NCBI RefSeq assembly: GCF_900188325.1
Contig: NZ_FZPD01000002.1
Coordinates: 434,001 to 498,000 of the forward strand
DNA length: 64,000 nt
Direction of reading: 5' to 3'
From: Ekhidna lutea
GTDB lineage: Bacteria > Bacteroidota > Bacteroidia > Cytophagales > Cyclobacteriaceae
Part shown: one piece after another, positions 50,901 through 60,265 of the stretch
Numbering within the stretch: position 1 is the stretch's first letter
How the letters are laid out: each line of letters opens with the position of its first letter
Notes under the pieces: generated by a model
What the model was told of the DNA's origin: nothing
What the model saw: only the letters and a program-made list of their open reading frames with translations
The model's database searches: none
Program-made: the position numbers and the translations under genes

Positions 50901-51840
50901 AGGTTATGATCCGGGAACTCATGAATACAATCAATATGGCTCCTATGATATCATTTTGTATGTTTCTAATAGCGGCTGTACTGTACAAACCTCACAAACA
51001 CTTACCGTTCACCCGGCAGATCCAATTGTAGATTTTGAAGCAGATATACTAGAGGGATGTGCACCACTTACTGTACAATTCACTAACCTCTCACAGTATA
51101 CTGAACCAGGGGAATACGTATGGGAATTTGGTGATGGAAATATCTCCAGATCCGATAACCCAACACATACCTACTTTGAAAGCGGATCATTCACTGTAAG
51201 ACTGAGGGGGCAAAATGAAGTGGGGACAGTTGCTGAAACTGTCAAAGATGATTACATCCAGGTTTACGCCCAGCCATTTGCTGACTTTCTTGTTTCAGCC
51301 CGTGTTGTTTACATTCCTGACCAGGAAGCTGTATTTAAGAATCTGAGTGAGAATGCCACTTCGTTTCAATGGAGTTTTGGTGATGGCACCACATCAACGG
51401 AATCAGAACCCAGACATGCTTATTCTGAAGAAGGATTTTATGACATTACCCTAATAGCTACTAACGAATTTGGTTGTTCAGACACCCTTTATAGAGCTGC
51501 TGAAGTTCAAGCCATTGCAGGTGGACAAATCAAAACCCCAAATGCATTTACCCCCAGCTTAAATGGCCCATCTGGCGGATACATTGGCTCTGAAGGTGGC
51601 GATCCTTCCCAGATTAATGACATCTTCTTACCACGAATTGAAGGTGTCGAGCGATTTAGAATGCTTATTTACAATAAGTGGGGAGAGTTAATTTTCGAAA
51701 GCAATTCTAAGGATATCGGATGGGACGGATACTATCAAGGCAAACTTGCTCCATCAGGTGTATATGTGTACAAGCTTGAAATCCGCTATTCGGATGGAAG
51801 TGATTTTACAACAGTTGGAGACGTGACATTGATTAGATGA
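47983..51840 (+). CDS. T9SS type B-sorted surface protein with PKD domains
   Basis: A 1285-residue secreted protein. The signal is MRLNLSLTTALILSGILAFG. Many Ig/PKD-like beta domains follow; three clear PKD domains near the end carry YQWDFGDGTSFSG, YVWEFGDGNISRSDN and FQWSFGDGTTSTE with the PTHTYFESGSFTV type ends. The C-terminus (KTPNAFTPSLNGPSGGY, MLIYNKWGELIFESNS, WDGYYQGKLAPSGVYVYKLE) is the gliding-motility-associated type B sorting domain recognised by the type IX system. It is probably an adhesin. The PorP/SprF gene starts in its stop codon, the usual pairing. A TAnnTTTG box (TATTTTTG, 47968-47975) is 7 bases before the ATG. Confidence 0.92.
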   Translation: MRLNLSLTTALILSGILAFGQCNLLSTDISKDFSASGVCAPVDVNTFRVVYTFNVAQNPSDIQIEFRWNDPGNTIETLSTTTANSINVSGGNRIYEAFATPFMYPDSGDECFYEAQAFIIVAGDVCETSEENQLIPSWNIDTENGGEIAFDPGQYDICENTPLTNVVFDDASTFNCNIIDNPDNPNQISRWTQFVYGTDGAPAVGRIRDLTVNDGGTVVVTDNAGNLSSPQTRGTGAVTVTAGHFGPVEEVPFPANGPIHSTFPISAPANPANVIGTTFEVTLYNWNTCNPFNGDQTDPNYEDAVSETVLIEVIPPPEPDYIARQGGPGGATPAEFCINSDIYFDNETPGGSYTFQWEFYNGPSDTDPLLGTSNATNPTFSFGSGGQKLVRLIATNPNADGVCDVIYDDLVTLSPAAVADFAFYDAGFTTTINPDFCQTGSDVFTVGFRDNTVDQANTEFRYEFFDEGNNLIGTEPADGSYLPDPVPDFTRTFSTEEYTIVRLEARNTSTLCGSFSEDTVFVYGVPQPEFTSNEVCAGNRSSFSGIADPSSLTVQVNNDVVNLYEWDFSYDGSFNVELSRTDSTQFDWYLDGTDIANGVEPGTSVAGTYTVALRMTTEKGNCSTVVTGDVVVHPNPDAQVSHDASSDICPGEEITFTNGSNNPSIPTSYTIEITHSPSGFLLSSSLVSPDTTLTFDNPDDTTRTFQVQLIAESDEGCITSSNYEPFRVSPDEDAGFTDPSYDFFNTNCSPWNSTMVVDQETQDLFADSYRWTLLDDTGIMSGYPVIKNSSEANFNQLDYQIINTSSAIMNYRMVLEAEKSGVCITNDTFNIQISPQPDASFVVNRSEDCDEVNLILEASQKGLSNYDWSFNPAPDITTGTGDEIMVTYFREVNSGNDFNAEITLTTTNLASCNSDPVTEIELIEKQPPATTADFTLSTNDLQLPDNTVTITNNSSTGAGYSYQWDFGDGTSFSGYDPGTHEYNQYGSYDIILYVSNSGCTVQTSQTLTVHPADPIVDFEADILEGCAPLTVQFTNLSQYTEPGEYVWEFGDGNISRSDNPTHTYFESGSFTVRLRGQNEVGTVAETVKDDYIQVYAQPFADFLVSARVVYIPDQEAVFKNLSENATSFQWSFGDGTTSTESEPRHAYSEEGFYDITLIATNEFGCSDTLYRAAEVQAIAGGQIKTPNAFTPSLNGPSGGYIGSEGGDPSQINDIFLPRIEGVERFRMLIYNKWGELIFESNSKDIGWDGYYQGKLAPSGVYVYKLEIRYSDGSDFTTVGDVTLIR

Positions 51841-52868
51841 TGAAAGTAAAGCTATATATCGCCATTCTACTGACTTCATTCTGCATAGCAGCACAAGATG
51901 CTCAATACTCACAATTTTATTCAAATCCGCTTTACTTAAATCCGGCGTTTGCAGGTACATCGCCGAACACCCGAGCTGTATTTGTTCATCGGATTCAATG
52001 GCCCAATCTTCCACAAGCATTCTCCAATTCAACAGCCTCAATCGACTATAATGCCACCAATCTAAACAGCGGTTTTGGCTTGATAATTAGCTCAGACAGT
52101 GAGGGTTCCGGAGGTTTGAGAAATACAACCGGGTCATTTGTGTATAGCTATGAAGCCAATATGAACAATAAATTCATTTTGCGCCCGGCTCTTAAGTTTG
52201 GCTACACGGTCAGAAACATAGATCGTAGCAAGCTAGTACTTGGTGATCAGGTGGATTTCGGCGTGGATGGAACTCCCTCGCAGGATCCTCAGGTTAACTC
52301 TATCAGGTTAAGAAATCATTGGGATATCGGTGCTGGATTTTTGATTTATTCAAAAAAGAGTTGGTTTGGAATGAGCGTAGATCATCTGACTAAACCCAAC
52401 AGATCAATGATTGAAGGCAAGGACATTCTTCCTTTCAGGTATTCCTTCCACATCGGTAGCCGTTATCCATTAAAAAGACTTGTAAGTACCGGAACAGTAG
52501 CCCCATCCATTGCACCAAGCATCCTTTATCGGAAGCAGGGAGAATTTCAACAATTAGATGCAGGAGCTTCTGTCCACCTACAACCCATCATTATCGGGTT
52601 ATACTATCGGGGAATGCCTTTCATCAAGAATGACTATGATCGGGTAAATCATGATGCAGTGATCATTGTAGCCGGTGTAGAATACAATAACCTGGAGTTT
52701 GGTTATAGCTTCGATCTGAATATGACCAAAATAGATCCTGTTACCGGAGGTGGCGCGCATGAGTTTTCATTGATCTATTATTTCAGTATGGCTGGGAACC
52801 CACATAAGACCCGAAATAATCAGAAAAAACTGCAATGCCCGGCGTTTGTAAAAAAGTTGAACAATTAA
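51837..52868 (+). CDS. PorP/SprF-family type IX secretion outer-membrane protein
   Basis: A 343-residue outer-membrane beta-barrel. The signal is MMKVKLYIAILLTSFCIAAQ and the mature start DAQYSQFYSNPLYLNPAFAG is the family signature, followed by VFVHRIQWPNLPQAF. The rest is alternating strands (FGLIISSDSEGSGGLRNTTG, VIIVAGVEYNNLEFGYSFDL). PorP/SprF proteins help export or retain the type B T9SS cargo encoded beside them. It overlaps the adhesin gene by 4 bases, so the two are translationally coupled. Its 3' end overlaps the convergent outer-membrane protein gene by 4 bases. Confidence 0.93.
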   Translation: MMKVKLYIAILLTSFCIAAQDAQYSQFYSNPLYLNPAFAGTSPNTRAVFVHRIQWPNLPQAFSNSTASIDYNATNLNSGFGLIISSDSEGSGGLRNTTGSFVYSYEANMNNKFILRPALKFGYTVRNIDRSKLVLGDQVDFGVDGTPSQDPQVNSIRLRNHWDIGAGFLIYSKKSWFGMSVDHLTKPNRSMIEGKDILPFRYSFHIGSRYPLKRLVSTGTVAPSIAPSILYRKQGEFQQLDAGASVHLQPIIIGLYYRGMPFIKNDYDRVNHDAVIIVAGVEYNNLEFGYSFDLNMTKIDPVTGGGAHEFSLIYYFSMAGNPHKTRNNQKKLQCPAFVKKLNN

Positions 52869-55800
52869 AAAAAGGCGGTCACCTGCACACTACCCGTGTG
52901 AATCGCTTCTACATTTTCAGACTTTCTTCCGTTATACAGTAAGGAGACCTGCATGCCTTTGGAAAGTCGTTGCTGCCAGTTGATCTGCCAGGTTTGATTG
53001 GTGCCTGGTTGCAAAGCATCTAACAATAAATAGCCAAGATAGGATGATGGATCACCAGTGAAATCAATCTTTACAACGGAAAAGATTCCTCTCAATGACC
53101 CTTTCCCCGCTTGATTCCACGTCAACTCAGTCATGTAAACCTGCGAGGTTGCTGATTCATTGCTGGACTCTGAGAATTCATTCATTTTTACCTTTCGCTC
53201 ATAGCTACCGATGAGTCTAAGCACATTGGTTGGCTGCCAGATCAGCTGAGGCCGATAGGAATTGGACATGATTTCAAAGTTTCTGGAATCCAAAAAATCG
53301 GATTGATTCAATGTTCTTCCTACTGTCGAGGTGATTCGAAGCGTGTATTCAGCAGATAAATCCACTTTCGTATTAAATAACCATTCATCTTTCTCCCGCG
53401 TTTCAAAACCCTGAACCAACAACTGCTTTGTGTCTGATGTCTGACGGGTGAAGTCACCAGCAAAACCTCTCCCATTCCGATTGTAAAACAGTGTATAACG
53501 CTTGCTATCTTTGGCAGAAATCATATCCGGATTTTCAAGATCAAGGCCGAATGGATTCAATCGATCTGAATAATTCGCTGATGTGGTTTTGAAATTTACA
53601 TTCAGGTTGATATTAGCTGAAAGCTTAGCTGCCTGCTTCATTATTCCTCCTGAGTTTCTCCACTGAGAAGGAGCTTTCAAATCAATGGTGTGTAAATAGA
53701 ATGTTTGAAAAGAGGTGATGTAGTCATCCGTTGGTGTGAAAATTTTCACATAGCTTCTTTCGTCCGGGTTGATAGCCTCAAAAAACTCATTCAAATCCTG
53801 CACTCCGTCCCCGTTCGAGTCCCTCCAGGTGTGGGTCCCCTCTCCCGTGGAAACGGGTAGATAGATAAACGCTCTCCTCAGCTCTCGGCTGTTTCCGGTG
53901 GAGAAAGAAAAATTGGAGCGAATATTCCTCTTTAGGAACGATTGAATCCAATTGATTCGTCCATTGATAACTTCGCTTTGCCCAAGGTGCAGCTCTAAAT
54001 CGTCTTCCACTCTGCGGTAATTAAAATCAGCCCCAATGCTGCCATGCTCACCATTACGCTGGTAAGAAGCTCGGAAGTTTCTCGAAAACAGGTAATCACG
54101 CATTTCACCTTCAACTGGCAGCCGATCCTGTCTCAGCTGATAACCAAACCGATAGGTAGCCTTTGCTGTATCGGTACTGGAAACATAAAACTCATGCGCA
54201 TTGAAATTCATCAATGTGCTCACCACACTGTCCTGTCTTGATATCTCATTTTCGTCTGCTTCGAACACATACCCGGGCGCCCAGCTCCATTTTCTATAAC
54301 TCAAATCAGACTTTGATCTAAGCCAGCTTGTGGATTGGTCCAGCTGCTCATTTTGAAGTAGAAAATGTGACGAAACCAATTTAAAATCTCCAACCTCCTG
54401 ATTAAAATCAGCCGCTTGTTGCCAACCATCAATAAAGCCGGAACGTTTCCGTCTGTTCACAGAAAACTCCAGCCGATTTGCTTCATTTTTCTTCAGCCCC
54501 CCTTTCAAAAAAACCATCAAATCATCTGATGTTTCGGAACCTGGCGTATAGTTCCAATCACGATCAAACAGAATCGGACGATACCGATCAATGAACGTAA
54601 AATCCTGTTCATCATACTCCATAGATGCTGATCCAACCCATTGATAGCCTGAAAGAAAGGACTGTCTGCCCTGAGTTGAAAGCGATGTGAAGTATCCCTT
54701 ACTGATATTGTCATTATCCTGAAGGTTGGAATATCGGTTTTGATCTGTATTGGAAAAAGCTATCTCCGTTTTCAAAGTTTCATGATCCGATAAGCTCACC
54801 TCTCCGCCTATAGTAAACATTTGTCGACTATTTGGGAGTGGAATAAAAGCCCCAGGTTCATAGTTGCCTTGAGAGACACCTCCCTGCGGAGAAACCCACT
54901 CATACACCCTCCCATTGGCAGTTGTTTGACTTAAAACATAATCACCATTCCCAAAACCGACATCCGAAAATGTTGGGCTAAAATGTGTCTCCCCTTCATC
55001 AGTCGAGTGCTCAAAAATGGTTTGAGTTACTCCATCCTGATCGATAGTATCCTTCTTAATATAAAGAACCCTATTTTCTGAAAATTGCACTGAGTCAAAT
55101 CCTGTAATAAATGCCTGATCCACACTATCACCGATGGCTCGAAGCTGGCTCAAATCATTCTCATCCACATTAAACCCCAAAGTAGCATTTGGATTATCTT
55201 GTTCTCGATAGTAATTGGTGTAAAGCTTTACCTTCTCATTCGAAACAGCTTGATATGCAGAAATATTTGACCGGCTGTAGAATTGCTCCGCATACTCAAA
55301 ATCCACCCTGATAATCGTAAATTGTGTAATGACGATGTGATTATTGAATGTGATTTCTCCCAAGTTGTAATCAATCACATAATCCCTGTCAAACCCGCGT
55401 TCCATCAGTTTTCCATCGATGAAGACTTTCTCTGAGTTTGCCATTACAATGATAAAACGTTCACCATTTGGCCCTCTCAGCTTATAAGGCCCGGATAGAC
55501 CATCCACTGGTGTCAATAGTGCAGAGTTGAACTTTCCCTTTGAAAGCGCTCCTGAAACCCTGGATTCATGCGTCCATTCTCCGGTTGATCCTTTGTAGCT
55601 GGCCTGCAATCCCTGTACGTTTTTATAATACTTAAGAAAGTATCCGTCATCGGGCTGCTGAATGACAATATCGCCAACCGTAACATCAAACTTATCATTA
55701 TAGAGCTTGATAAAGACATTATCAAAATCCCTGATTTGCTGTGTGTTCCCTTCCGGTTGATAAGGCACGTTTTGATCTGTGATAACAGCTGAGATGTTTA

Positions 55801-56329
55801 GGTTTTCGTCAAGCTTTCCATCCATTTGGAGGTTGAGTGAAGAGTTTACAAAAAGACTCTGTCTATTTCCAAAGGATACCCCTCGAGAAATGACTCCATA
55901 CTTTTGAACCCCACCAAAATCAAACAGCTCTTCCTTTTGCACATTAGGTGCAGGTGTAAGCTGGATCGTAGGATTGCCTGAATCATCATAGTCAGCGAGG
56001 CTTCTGTTTTGCAATGACTGGGTAAGAAGGCCGGAGAGCACTCTGTAGCAGAGTTCAACACTTTGCTGATTACTCGTGACTGTAATTATCTGAGTTGAGT
56101 CATTCCATTCGTATGCCACACCTACCTGAATCGACCCTGGCTCAATCAAAATAGAATCCAATTTAACCTGTTGATTAGTCGGGATTGTTTTGCACCTTAA
56201 GTTTTGGGCTTGTATTGCTAAGCCTGTAAGAAATAGTAGGCTAGCTATCAGCCAGTGGCATGGAAATAAAGAAAGTAGTGCCTTCTCCGTGCTTAGATTC
56301 AAACCATATGTTTCCTCCCGCATTTTCAA
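52865..56329 (-). CDS. Giant outer-membrane beta-barrel protein, unknown function
   Basis: About 1154 residues. A signal-like segment (WLIASLLFLTGLAIQAQ) lies at residues 26-42 after a longer than usual N-terminus. Residues ~100-350 look like a ligand-binding region (VSFGNRQSLFVNSSLNLQMD, YKLRGPNGERFIIVMANSEK). A long series of amphipathic strands runs to the terminal VQVTAFF. Around residue 835 is an EF-hand-like loop (WRDSNGDGVQDLNEFFE), as seen in large Bacteroidota outer-membrane proteins such as SprA, to which it is only distantly alike. With the ATG at 56329 the gene overlaps the histidine kinase by 89 bases; no later ATG fits before the signal except 56323. Function unknown. Confidence 0.75.
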   Translation of the reverse strand: MKMREETYGLNLSTEKALLSLFPCHWLIASLLFLTGLAIQAQNLRCKTIPTNQQVKLDSILIEPGSIQVGVAYEWNDSTQIITVTSNQQSVELCYRVLSGLLTQSLQNRSLADYDDSGNPTIQLTPAPNVQKEELFDFGGVQKYGVISRGVSFGNRQSLFVNSSLNLQMDGKLDENLNISAVITDQNVPYQPEGNTQQIRDFDNVFIKLYNDKFDVTVGDIVIQQPDDGYFLKYYKNVQGLQASYKGSTGEWTHESRVSGALSKGKFNSALLTPVDGLSGPYKLRGPNGERFIIVMANSEKVFIDGKLMERGFDRDYVIDYNLGEITFNNHIVITQFTIIRVDFEYAEQFYSRSNISAYQAVSNEKVKLYTNYYREQDNPNATLGFNVDENDLSQLRAIGDSVDQAFITGFDSVQFSENRVLYIKKDTIDQDGVTQTIFEHSTDEGETHFSPTFSDVGFGNGDYVLSQTTANGRVYEWVSPQGGVSQGNYEPGAFIPLPNSRQMFTIGGEVSLSDHETLKTEIAFSNTDQNRYSNLQDNDNISKGYFTSLSTQGRQSFLSGYQWVGSASMEYDEQDFTFIDRYRPILFDRDWNYTPGSETSDDLMVFLKGGLKKNEANRLEFSVNRRKRSGFIDGWQQAADFNQEVGDFKLVSSHFLLQNEQLDQSTSWLRSKSDLSYRKWSWAPGYVFEADENEISRQDSVVSTLMNFNAHEFYVSSTDTAKATYRFGYQLRQDRLPVEGEMRDYLFSRNFRASYQRNGEHGSIGADFNYRRVEDDLELHLGQSEVINGRINWIQSFLKRNIRSNFSFSTGNSRELRRAFIYLPVSTGEGTHTWRDSNGDGVQDLNEFFEAINPDERSYVKIFTPTDDYITSFQTFYLHTIDLKAPSQWRNSGGIMKQAAKLSANINLNVNFKTTSANYSDRLNPFGLDLENPDMISAKDSKRYTLFYNRNGRGFAGDFTRQTSDTKQLLVQGFETREKDEWLFNTKVDLSAEYTLRITSTVGRTLNQSDFLDSRNFEIMSNSYRPQLIWQPTNVLRLIGSYERKVKMNEFSESSNESATSQVYMTELTWNQAGKGSLRGIFSVVKIDFTGDPSSYLGYLLLDALQPGTNQTWQINWQQRLSKGMQVSLLYNGRKSENVEAIHTGSVQVTAFF

Positions 56330-59300
56330 TTCCTTTTTTCGCCAGGGCCAAACCTATTCCACTTCCTTTTGATTTAGTACTAAAATAATTAAGGAAAATC
56401 TTATCCTTCAATTCATCCGGCACACCCTTTCCATTATCACTTACGGCCAATAAGCCCTTATCCGCTTTCGTTTCCAGCTTTATAGCTATCTCAGCCGGTT
56501 TCTCTTCTACCGCCTGAATGGCATTAAGCACGATATTGTTGAGAATTCTTCTAAAAATATCCTTGTCCGCTTCAATCTGTATTTCAGGTTCTATTTCTAT
56601 GGTGGTTTCGACATCTTCTGCACTGTACAACTCCACAACCTCTTTCACCAACGTTCCCCAGTCAAAAACCTGATTGTCCGGGGCTGGCATCTCCGCAAAA
56701 GCTGAAAATGATTCGGCAATCTGACTTAAAGTATCCACCTGTGTTAATAAAGACGACAGTCGCTCATGCTCTTCTGAACCCTCTTTATGTTTTCTCAACA
56801 TCTGCTGAATTTTAAGCTGCATGGGTGTCAGCGGGTTCTTAATCTCATGTGCTACCTGCTTGGCTATCTCCTTCCATGCCGTTTCCTTCTGACTTTTAGC
56901 TAAAGCCAATTTGCTATCTTCCAGTTTCACAAGCATTTGGTTATAATCCTTGACCAGTGAACCAATTTCATCCGAAGATTCATACTCTATCGGCTTATTT
57001 ACTTCCTGAAGTGTAACCCTTCTGATCTTAGCTGCTACCATCCTCAAAGGATGAAGTAGGTTATTCAATACAGCATTTCCAAAGACAATGGCAATAATGA
57101 AAATGACACCAAAAATGGTAATCAGATTACCAAAAACCTCTATTTGCTGTCTTCTCAAATGATTCTTGGAATCGAAAAACGGCATAGCGATAAATCCAGC
57201 CACCTGATTGTCAATTGTATTTACCACCGCATAGCAAACCTTGTAATCAAGACTTCCAACCGATTCTTCCGCAATAATGCTTTGATTCTCTTTCGCCACC
57301 AATTCTTCAAAAACCATCGGATTGATCAGATTTCCCTGAAGGTTCAGGTTAAATATCTCAGGCTGTGAAGTAGCCACCAGATATCCCGATTCATTATAAA
57401 AACTCAAGTCTGATTGAATATAGCTGCTGATTTCTGCAAGACGGGAAGCACCATTTTCATTATTTACTTCCTCGATCTGATTCGAAAGAATTTCTGAGAT
57501 ATACAGTGCCTGCTTAATGTAACTTCGGTTAATCTCTTCTCTGTAAGAGGTATTGAGGGTATTTAGCAAGGCAAACCCCGTAATCAGTAGTGGGATTACA
57601 AAGGCCATACCCAGGTACAACTGAATTTTACTGGTGAAATTCAGCTTAAAACCATGTTCGATGATGGAGCTGAGAATACTGAATACCCCGAATGAAAACA
57701 GGAGCAGGAGAAAGAAAAAGGAAAAATTGGTTAGTCGATCCCTTGCTTCATATTTATCTGAAATAATCAGAATAGTACGGCCATCATTTGTTTTTACACC
57801 GTAGTAGTGTCGTTCATTTTTTTCTATCCCTTTTCTATACAGCTGCTCCTTTTCAAAGTCTTCTTCCTGAGGCCACTCTCCTTGCCCAAACTTGCTCCGA
57901 TGAAACAAGATATCATCTCCGGCAAATACCGCATAATCAAAATCATTGGTAACAGAGAAATACTTATTGTCTGTAAGAAGTGCCGGATATACACTGGAAG
58001 GTACCCTTTTTTTAATTTGAAGTATGATTAAACCGACCAACTCACCCACATTCACCTTGCAGATGTATTTATAATTAGCTCCATCATCTATGAAATAGAT
58101 GTTGTCATAATCAGATTGATTTTCAGGCGTAAGCAAACTAAACTCCCGGGTGAATCGTGTGTTAAGTTTCAGTTGTTGGTAATCCTGAAACACAATATCA
58201 AGATCATACTTATTAAAGTATGGAGTCAAAAATTCACTTCTTATTTGATCTTCAAGCACCTTTCTACTACGTTCACTTGCTATGAGTGCAAGATTTTCAT
58301 CTTCTGACAATTTCTTGATTGTTTGATCCAAGTAGTACTCTCCCAATACATCCCTTTTAAGCAAAAGGTAATTGGCAAATTTCTTTTTGGAGTCAAGCAC
58401 TGCTCCTTCTTCATACTTATATATACAAAAGGCTAATACCGCTGATGTGCCAAGCCCCACGATCAAAATGAACAGCAAGTTGGAGTATGTGAATTCTTTA
58501 AACGATCGACCCCATTGATATCGAATGGAAATCAGGAGTATTGAAATATGTACTACGCTGAACGTTATTGATAGTAAATCAAGCACACCCATCATTGAAG
58601 CAGCAATCAATGCTCCAGCAGTAGCCTGAATGATATAACCACTCCTTCTTACAAGATTTAAAGTGAGGTAGGTAAAATAGAAATAAGATGTGCTTGCCAA
58701 CAATATGCAGGCGTATGCAACTGATCGGAGTAGATCAAACTGAATGGATTGTCCTACGTCTAATGAGAGTTGTGAGTGACTGATTATGGTCCATGCAACA
58801 TGTAGAACAAAACCAGTTAAAATGGTATTTATGGCACTTAGTATTCCAACCCATAAACGGGACTTCCTTAAGTTTTTAAGGTATTTGGCAGTAGCCAGAA
58901 TAATCAAATTCAACAACAAGCAATTGACCAGCAAATCTCCCAAAGTAGGATTGACAACTGAAGATGTATACATCACCGGATTGAATAGTTCGAATCTGAA
59001 AATCAGTTGAAAAGCATCAAATTCCAGTGATAAATACCGTAGCAAAACAAGCAATGCATTTGCCTTCCAAAAAGATTGAATGTGCCGCTGACTGTGTCTC
59101 CAATATTCAATCAACAATACCACTAGTATTATCATAGTGACCAGGGTATCTATCAACCGACTTGGCATACCGGCAACCCTATAATAGATCAGGTCATGAT
59201 AACTGTAGCTTCCTGGCTGTATTCCTAGCTCTTTGATTCCAGTATCTAATAAATCACTAAGTCCCTCATCTAAATACTGATTTGAGATTGAGTACCTCTC

Positions 59301-59657
59301 CAGAAGTTGATGGCAGGAAATATAGGAGCAGTTACTTTCAGAAATTTGTTGCACAAGAAATATTCCGAGCTTATTCTCAACAACCTGGATGGTATCCTCG
59401 GATAAACCTGTCACAAATGGGCGGTTGTCGCTCCACGCTTCAAGACGGCCTCTGCAAACGGTGCGCTTTCGAAACAAATCACTTGATTCGTCGCTATTTT
59501 TCCAAGCTTGAAGATCCTGATATTGAAGTGAAACAATCTCATCTAAGCTCTTGTGGGCTTTTCGATGAGAAATGGCTTCCCAGTCCACCCACAGGTGGTT
59601 GATCAAAAGTGCTACCAGACATGCAGCTAATAATGCAAACGAAAGCTTCTGATTCAC
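56241..59657 (-). CDS. NtrY-like sensor histidine kinase with large multispan N-terminus
   Basis: A 1138-residue membrane sensor kinase. Many membrane spans fill the first ~430 residues, then a periplasmic part, further spans near 660-720, another sensor region, and a last span near residue 855. HAMP follows (RRVTLQEVNKPIEYESSDEI). The dimerisation/phosphorylation helix is WKEIAKQVAHEIKNPLTPM with His937. The ATPase domain has NNIVLNAIQAVEE (N box), DNGKGVPDE and GSGIGLALAKKGIENAGG (G boxes). The HEIKNPLTPM form is that of NtrY-class kinases, whose partner is an NtrX-type AAA+ regulator, but none is encoded beside it. The stop lies inside the start of the outer-membrane protein gene. Confidence 0.9.
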   Translation of the reverse strand: MNQKLSFALLAACLVALLINHLWVDWEAISHRKAHKSLDEIVSLQYQDLQAWKNSDESSDLFRKRTVCRGRLEAWSDNRPFVTGLSEDTIQVVENKLGIFLVQQISESNCSYISCHQLLERYSISNQYLDEGLSDLLDTGIKELGIQPGSYSYHDLIYYRVAGMPSRLIDTLVTMIILVVLLIEYWRHSQRHIQSFWKANALLVLLRYLSLEFDAFQLIFRFELFNPVMYTSSVVNPTLGDLLVNCLLLNLIILATAKYLKNLRKSRLWVGILSAINTILTGFVLHVAWTIISHSQLSLDVGQSIQFDLLRSVAYACILLASTSYFYFTYLTLNLVRRSGYIIQATAGALIAASMMGVLDLLSITFSVVHISILLISIRYQWGRSFKEFTYSNLLFILIVGLGTSAVLAFCIYKYEEGAVLDSKKKFANYLLLKRDVLGEYYLDQTIKKLSEDENLALIASERSRKVLEDQIRSEFLTPYFNKYDLDIVFQDYQQLKLNTRFTREFSLLTPENQSDYDNIYFIDDGANYKYICKVNVGELVGLIILQIKKRVPSSVYPALLTDNKYFSVTNDFDYAVFAGDDILFHRSKFGQGEWPQEEDFEKEQLYRKGIEKNERHYYGVKTNDGRTILIISDKYEARDRLTNFSFFFLLLLFSFGVFSILSSIIEHGFKLNFTSKIQLYLGMAFVIPLLITGFALLNTLNTSYREEINRSYIKQALYISEILSNQIEEVNNENGASRLAEISSYIQSDLSFYNESGYLVATSQPEIFNLNLQGNLINPMVFEELVAKENQSIIAEESVGSLDYKVCYAVVNTIDNQVAGFIAMPFFDSKNHLRRQQIEVFGNLITIFGVIFIIAIVFGNAVLNNLLHPLRMVAAKIRRVTLQEVNKPIEYESSDEIGSLVKDYNQMLVKLEDSKLALAKSQKETAWKEIAKQVAHEIKNPLTPMQLKIQQMLRKHKEGSEEHERLSSLLTQVDTLSQIAESFSAFAEMPAPDNQVFDWGTLVKEVVELYSAEDVETTIEIEPEIQIEADKDIFRRILNNIVLNAIQAVEEKPAEIAIKLETKADKGLLAVSDNGKGVPDELKDKIFLNYFSTKSKGSGIGLALAKKGIENAGGNIWFESKHGEGTTFFISMPLADS

Positions 59658-59694
59658 AGACTTGAAGTTACAATATTCAAGCCTTTTACCAGCA

Positions 59695-60045
59695 CTAGCT
59701 TTTCCAAATGAGGTAAAGGAAAATAACCCTGGAGTATCTGAAATTGAATGGGAAGAGAATCAGTGCGACTAACAAAATACTAATCAGGTACACATTAAGA
59801 GCGGGATCGTTAAAGAAATAGTAGAGGACAAAAGCAGTCACTAAAAAGATTCCCGTGGAGATGCCATAGCTCACATACATCGCTCCATAGAAATTGCCCG
59901 GCTCCTTCTCATATTTGAGATTGCAACTTGGACAATTGGCATGCATGGAGGCCATTTTCTTTAAGTTCAGAGAAGAATGAGTGAAAATATCACCCTGCTT
60001 GCACCGTGGACACCTAGCCCTTAATACGCTCGTTAAGACTGACAT
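59695..60045 (-). CDS. DUF983 zinc-ribbon membrane protein
   Basis: A 116-residue inner-membrane protein. RARCPRCKQGDIF and HANCPSCNLKYEKEPGNFYG give two CxxC pairs and the GNFYGAMYVSYG signature of DUF983. Two spans follow (GIFLVTAFVLYYFF, YLISILLVALILFPFNFRYS). The family is often encoded beside cytochrome oxidase genes and is thought to help their biogenesis. I start at the ATG at 60045 (MSVLTSVLRARCPRC), 51 bases inside the open frame, because the Cys motif should come early. It overlaps the small membrane protein gene by 32 bases. Confidence 0.85.
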   Translation of the reverse strand: MSVLTSVLRARCPRCKQGDIFTHSSLNLKKMASMHANCPSCNLKYEKEPGNFYGAMYVSYGISTGIFLVTAFVLYYFFNDPALNVYLISILLVALILFPFNFRYSRVIFLYLIWKS

Positions 60046-60265
60046 GCTTTTTGATTTTACTGTTTCTATACCAGAAAAAAAAGATAGCGAAAACAACCAG
60101 ATAAGGAGTGAAAAACAGAAACATGATTCCGTTGTTAAGCCCCTCAGCTACGTTGGTTTCTCCAGCACTTACATTGTTCTTGATTTGCGTCCGGCACATG
60201 GCGCACTGTGCCCAGTTTATCAATGGAACAAAGAAAGCTAACGTAAGAATTAATATTTTTTTCAT
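60014..60265 (-). CDS. Small membrane protein with CxxC, oxidase-cluster associated
   Basis: An 83-residue protein. A signal-like start (MKKILILTLAFFVPLINWAQ) precedes CAMCRTQIKNNVSAGETNVA with one CxxC in the periplasm, and a second span (LFFFTP-like segment IMFLFFTPYLVVFAIFFFWY) anchors it, with a basic tail inside. It is found in Bacteroidota oxidase operons; its function is not established. The CxxC might bind copper or act in thiol exchange. It follows DUF420 with no gap (60265/60266) and overlaps the DUF983 start by 32 bases. Confidence 0.75.
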   Translation of the reverse strand: MKKILILTLAFFVPLINWAQCAMCRTQIKNNVSAGETNVAEGLNNGIMFLFFTPYLVVFAIFFFWYRNSKIKKHVSLNERIKG

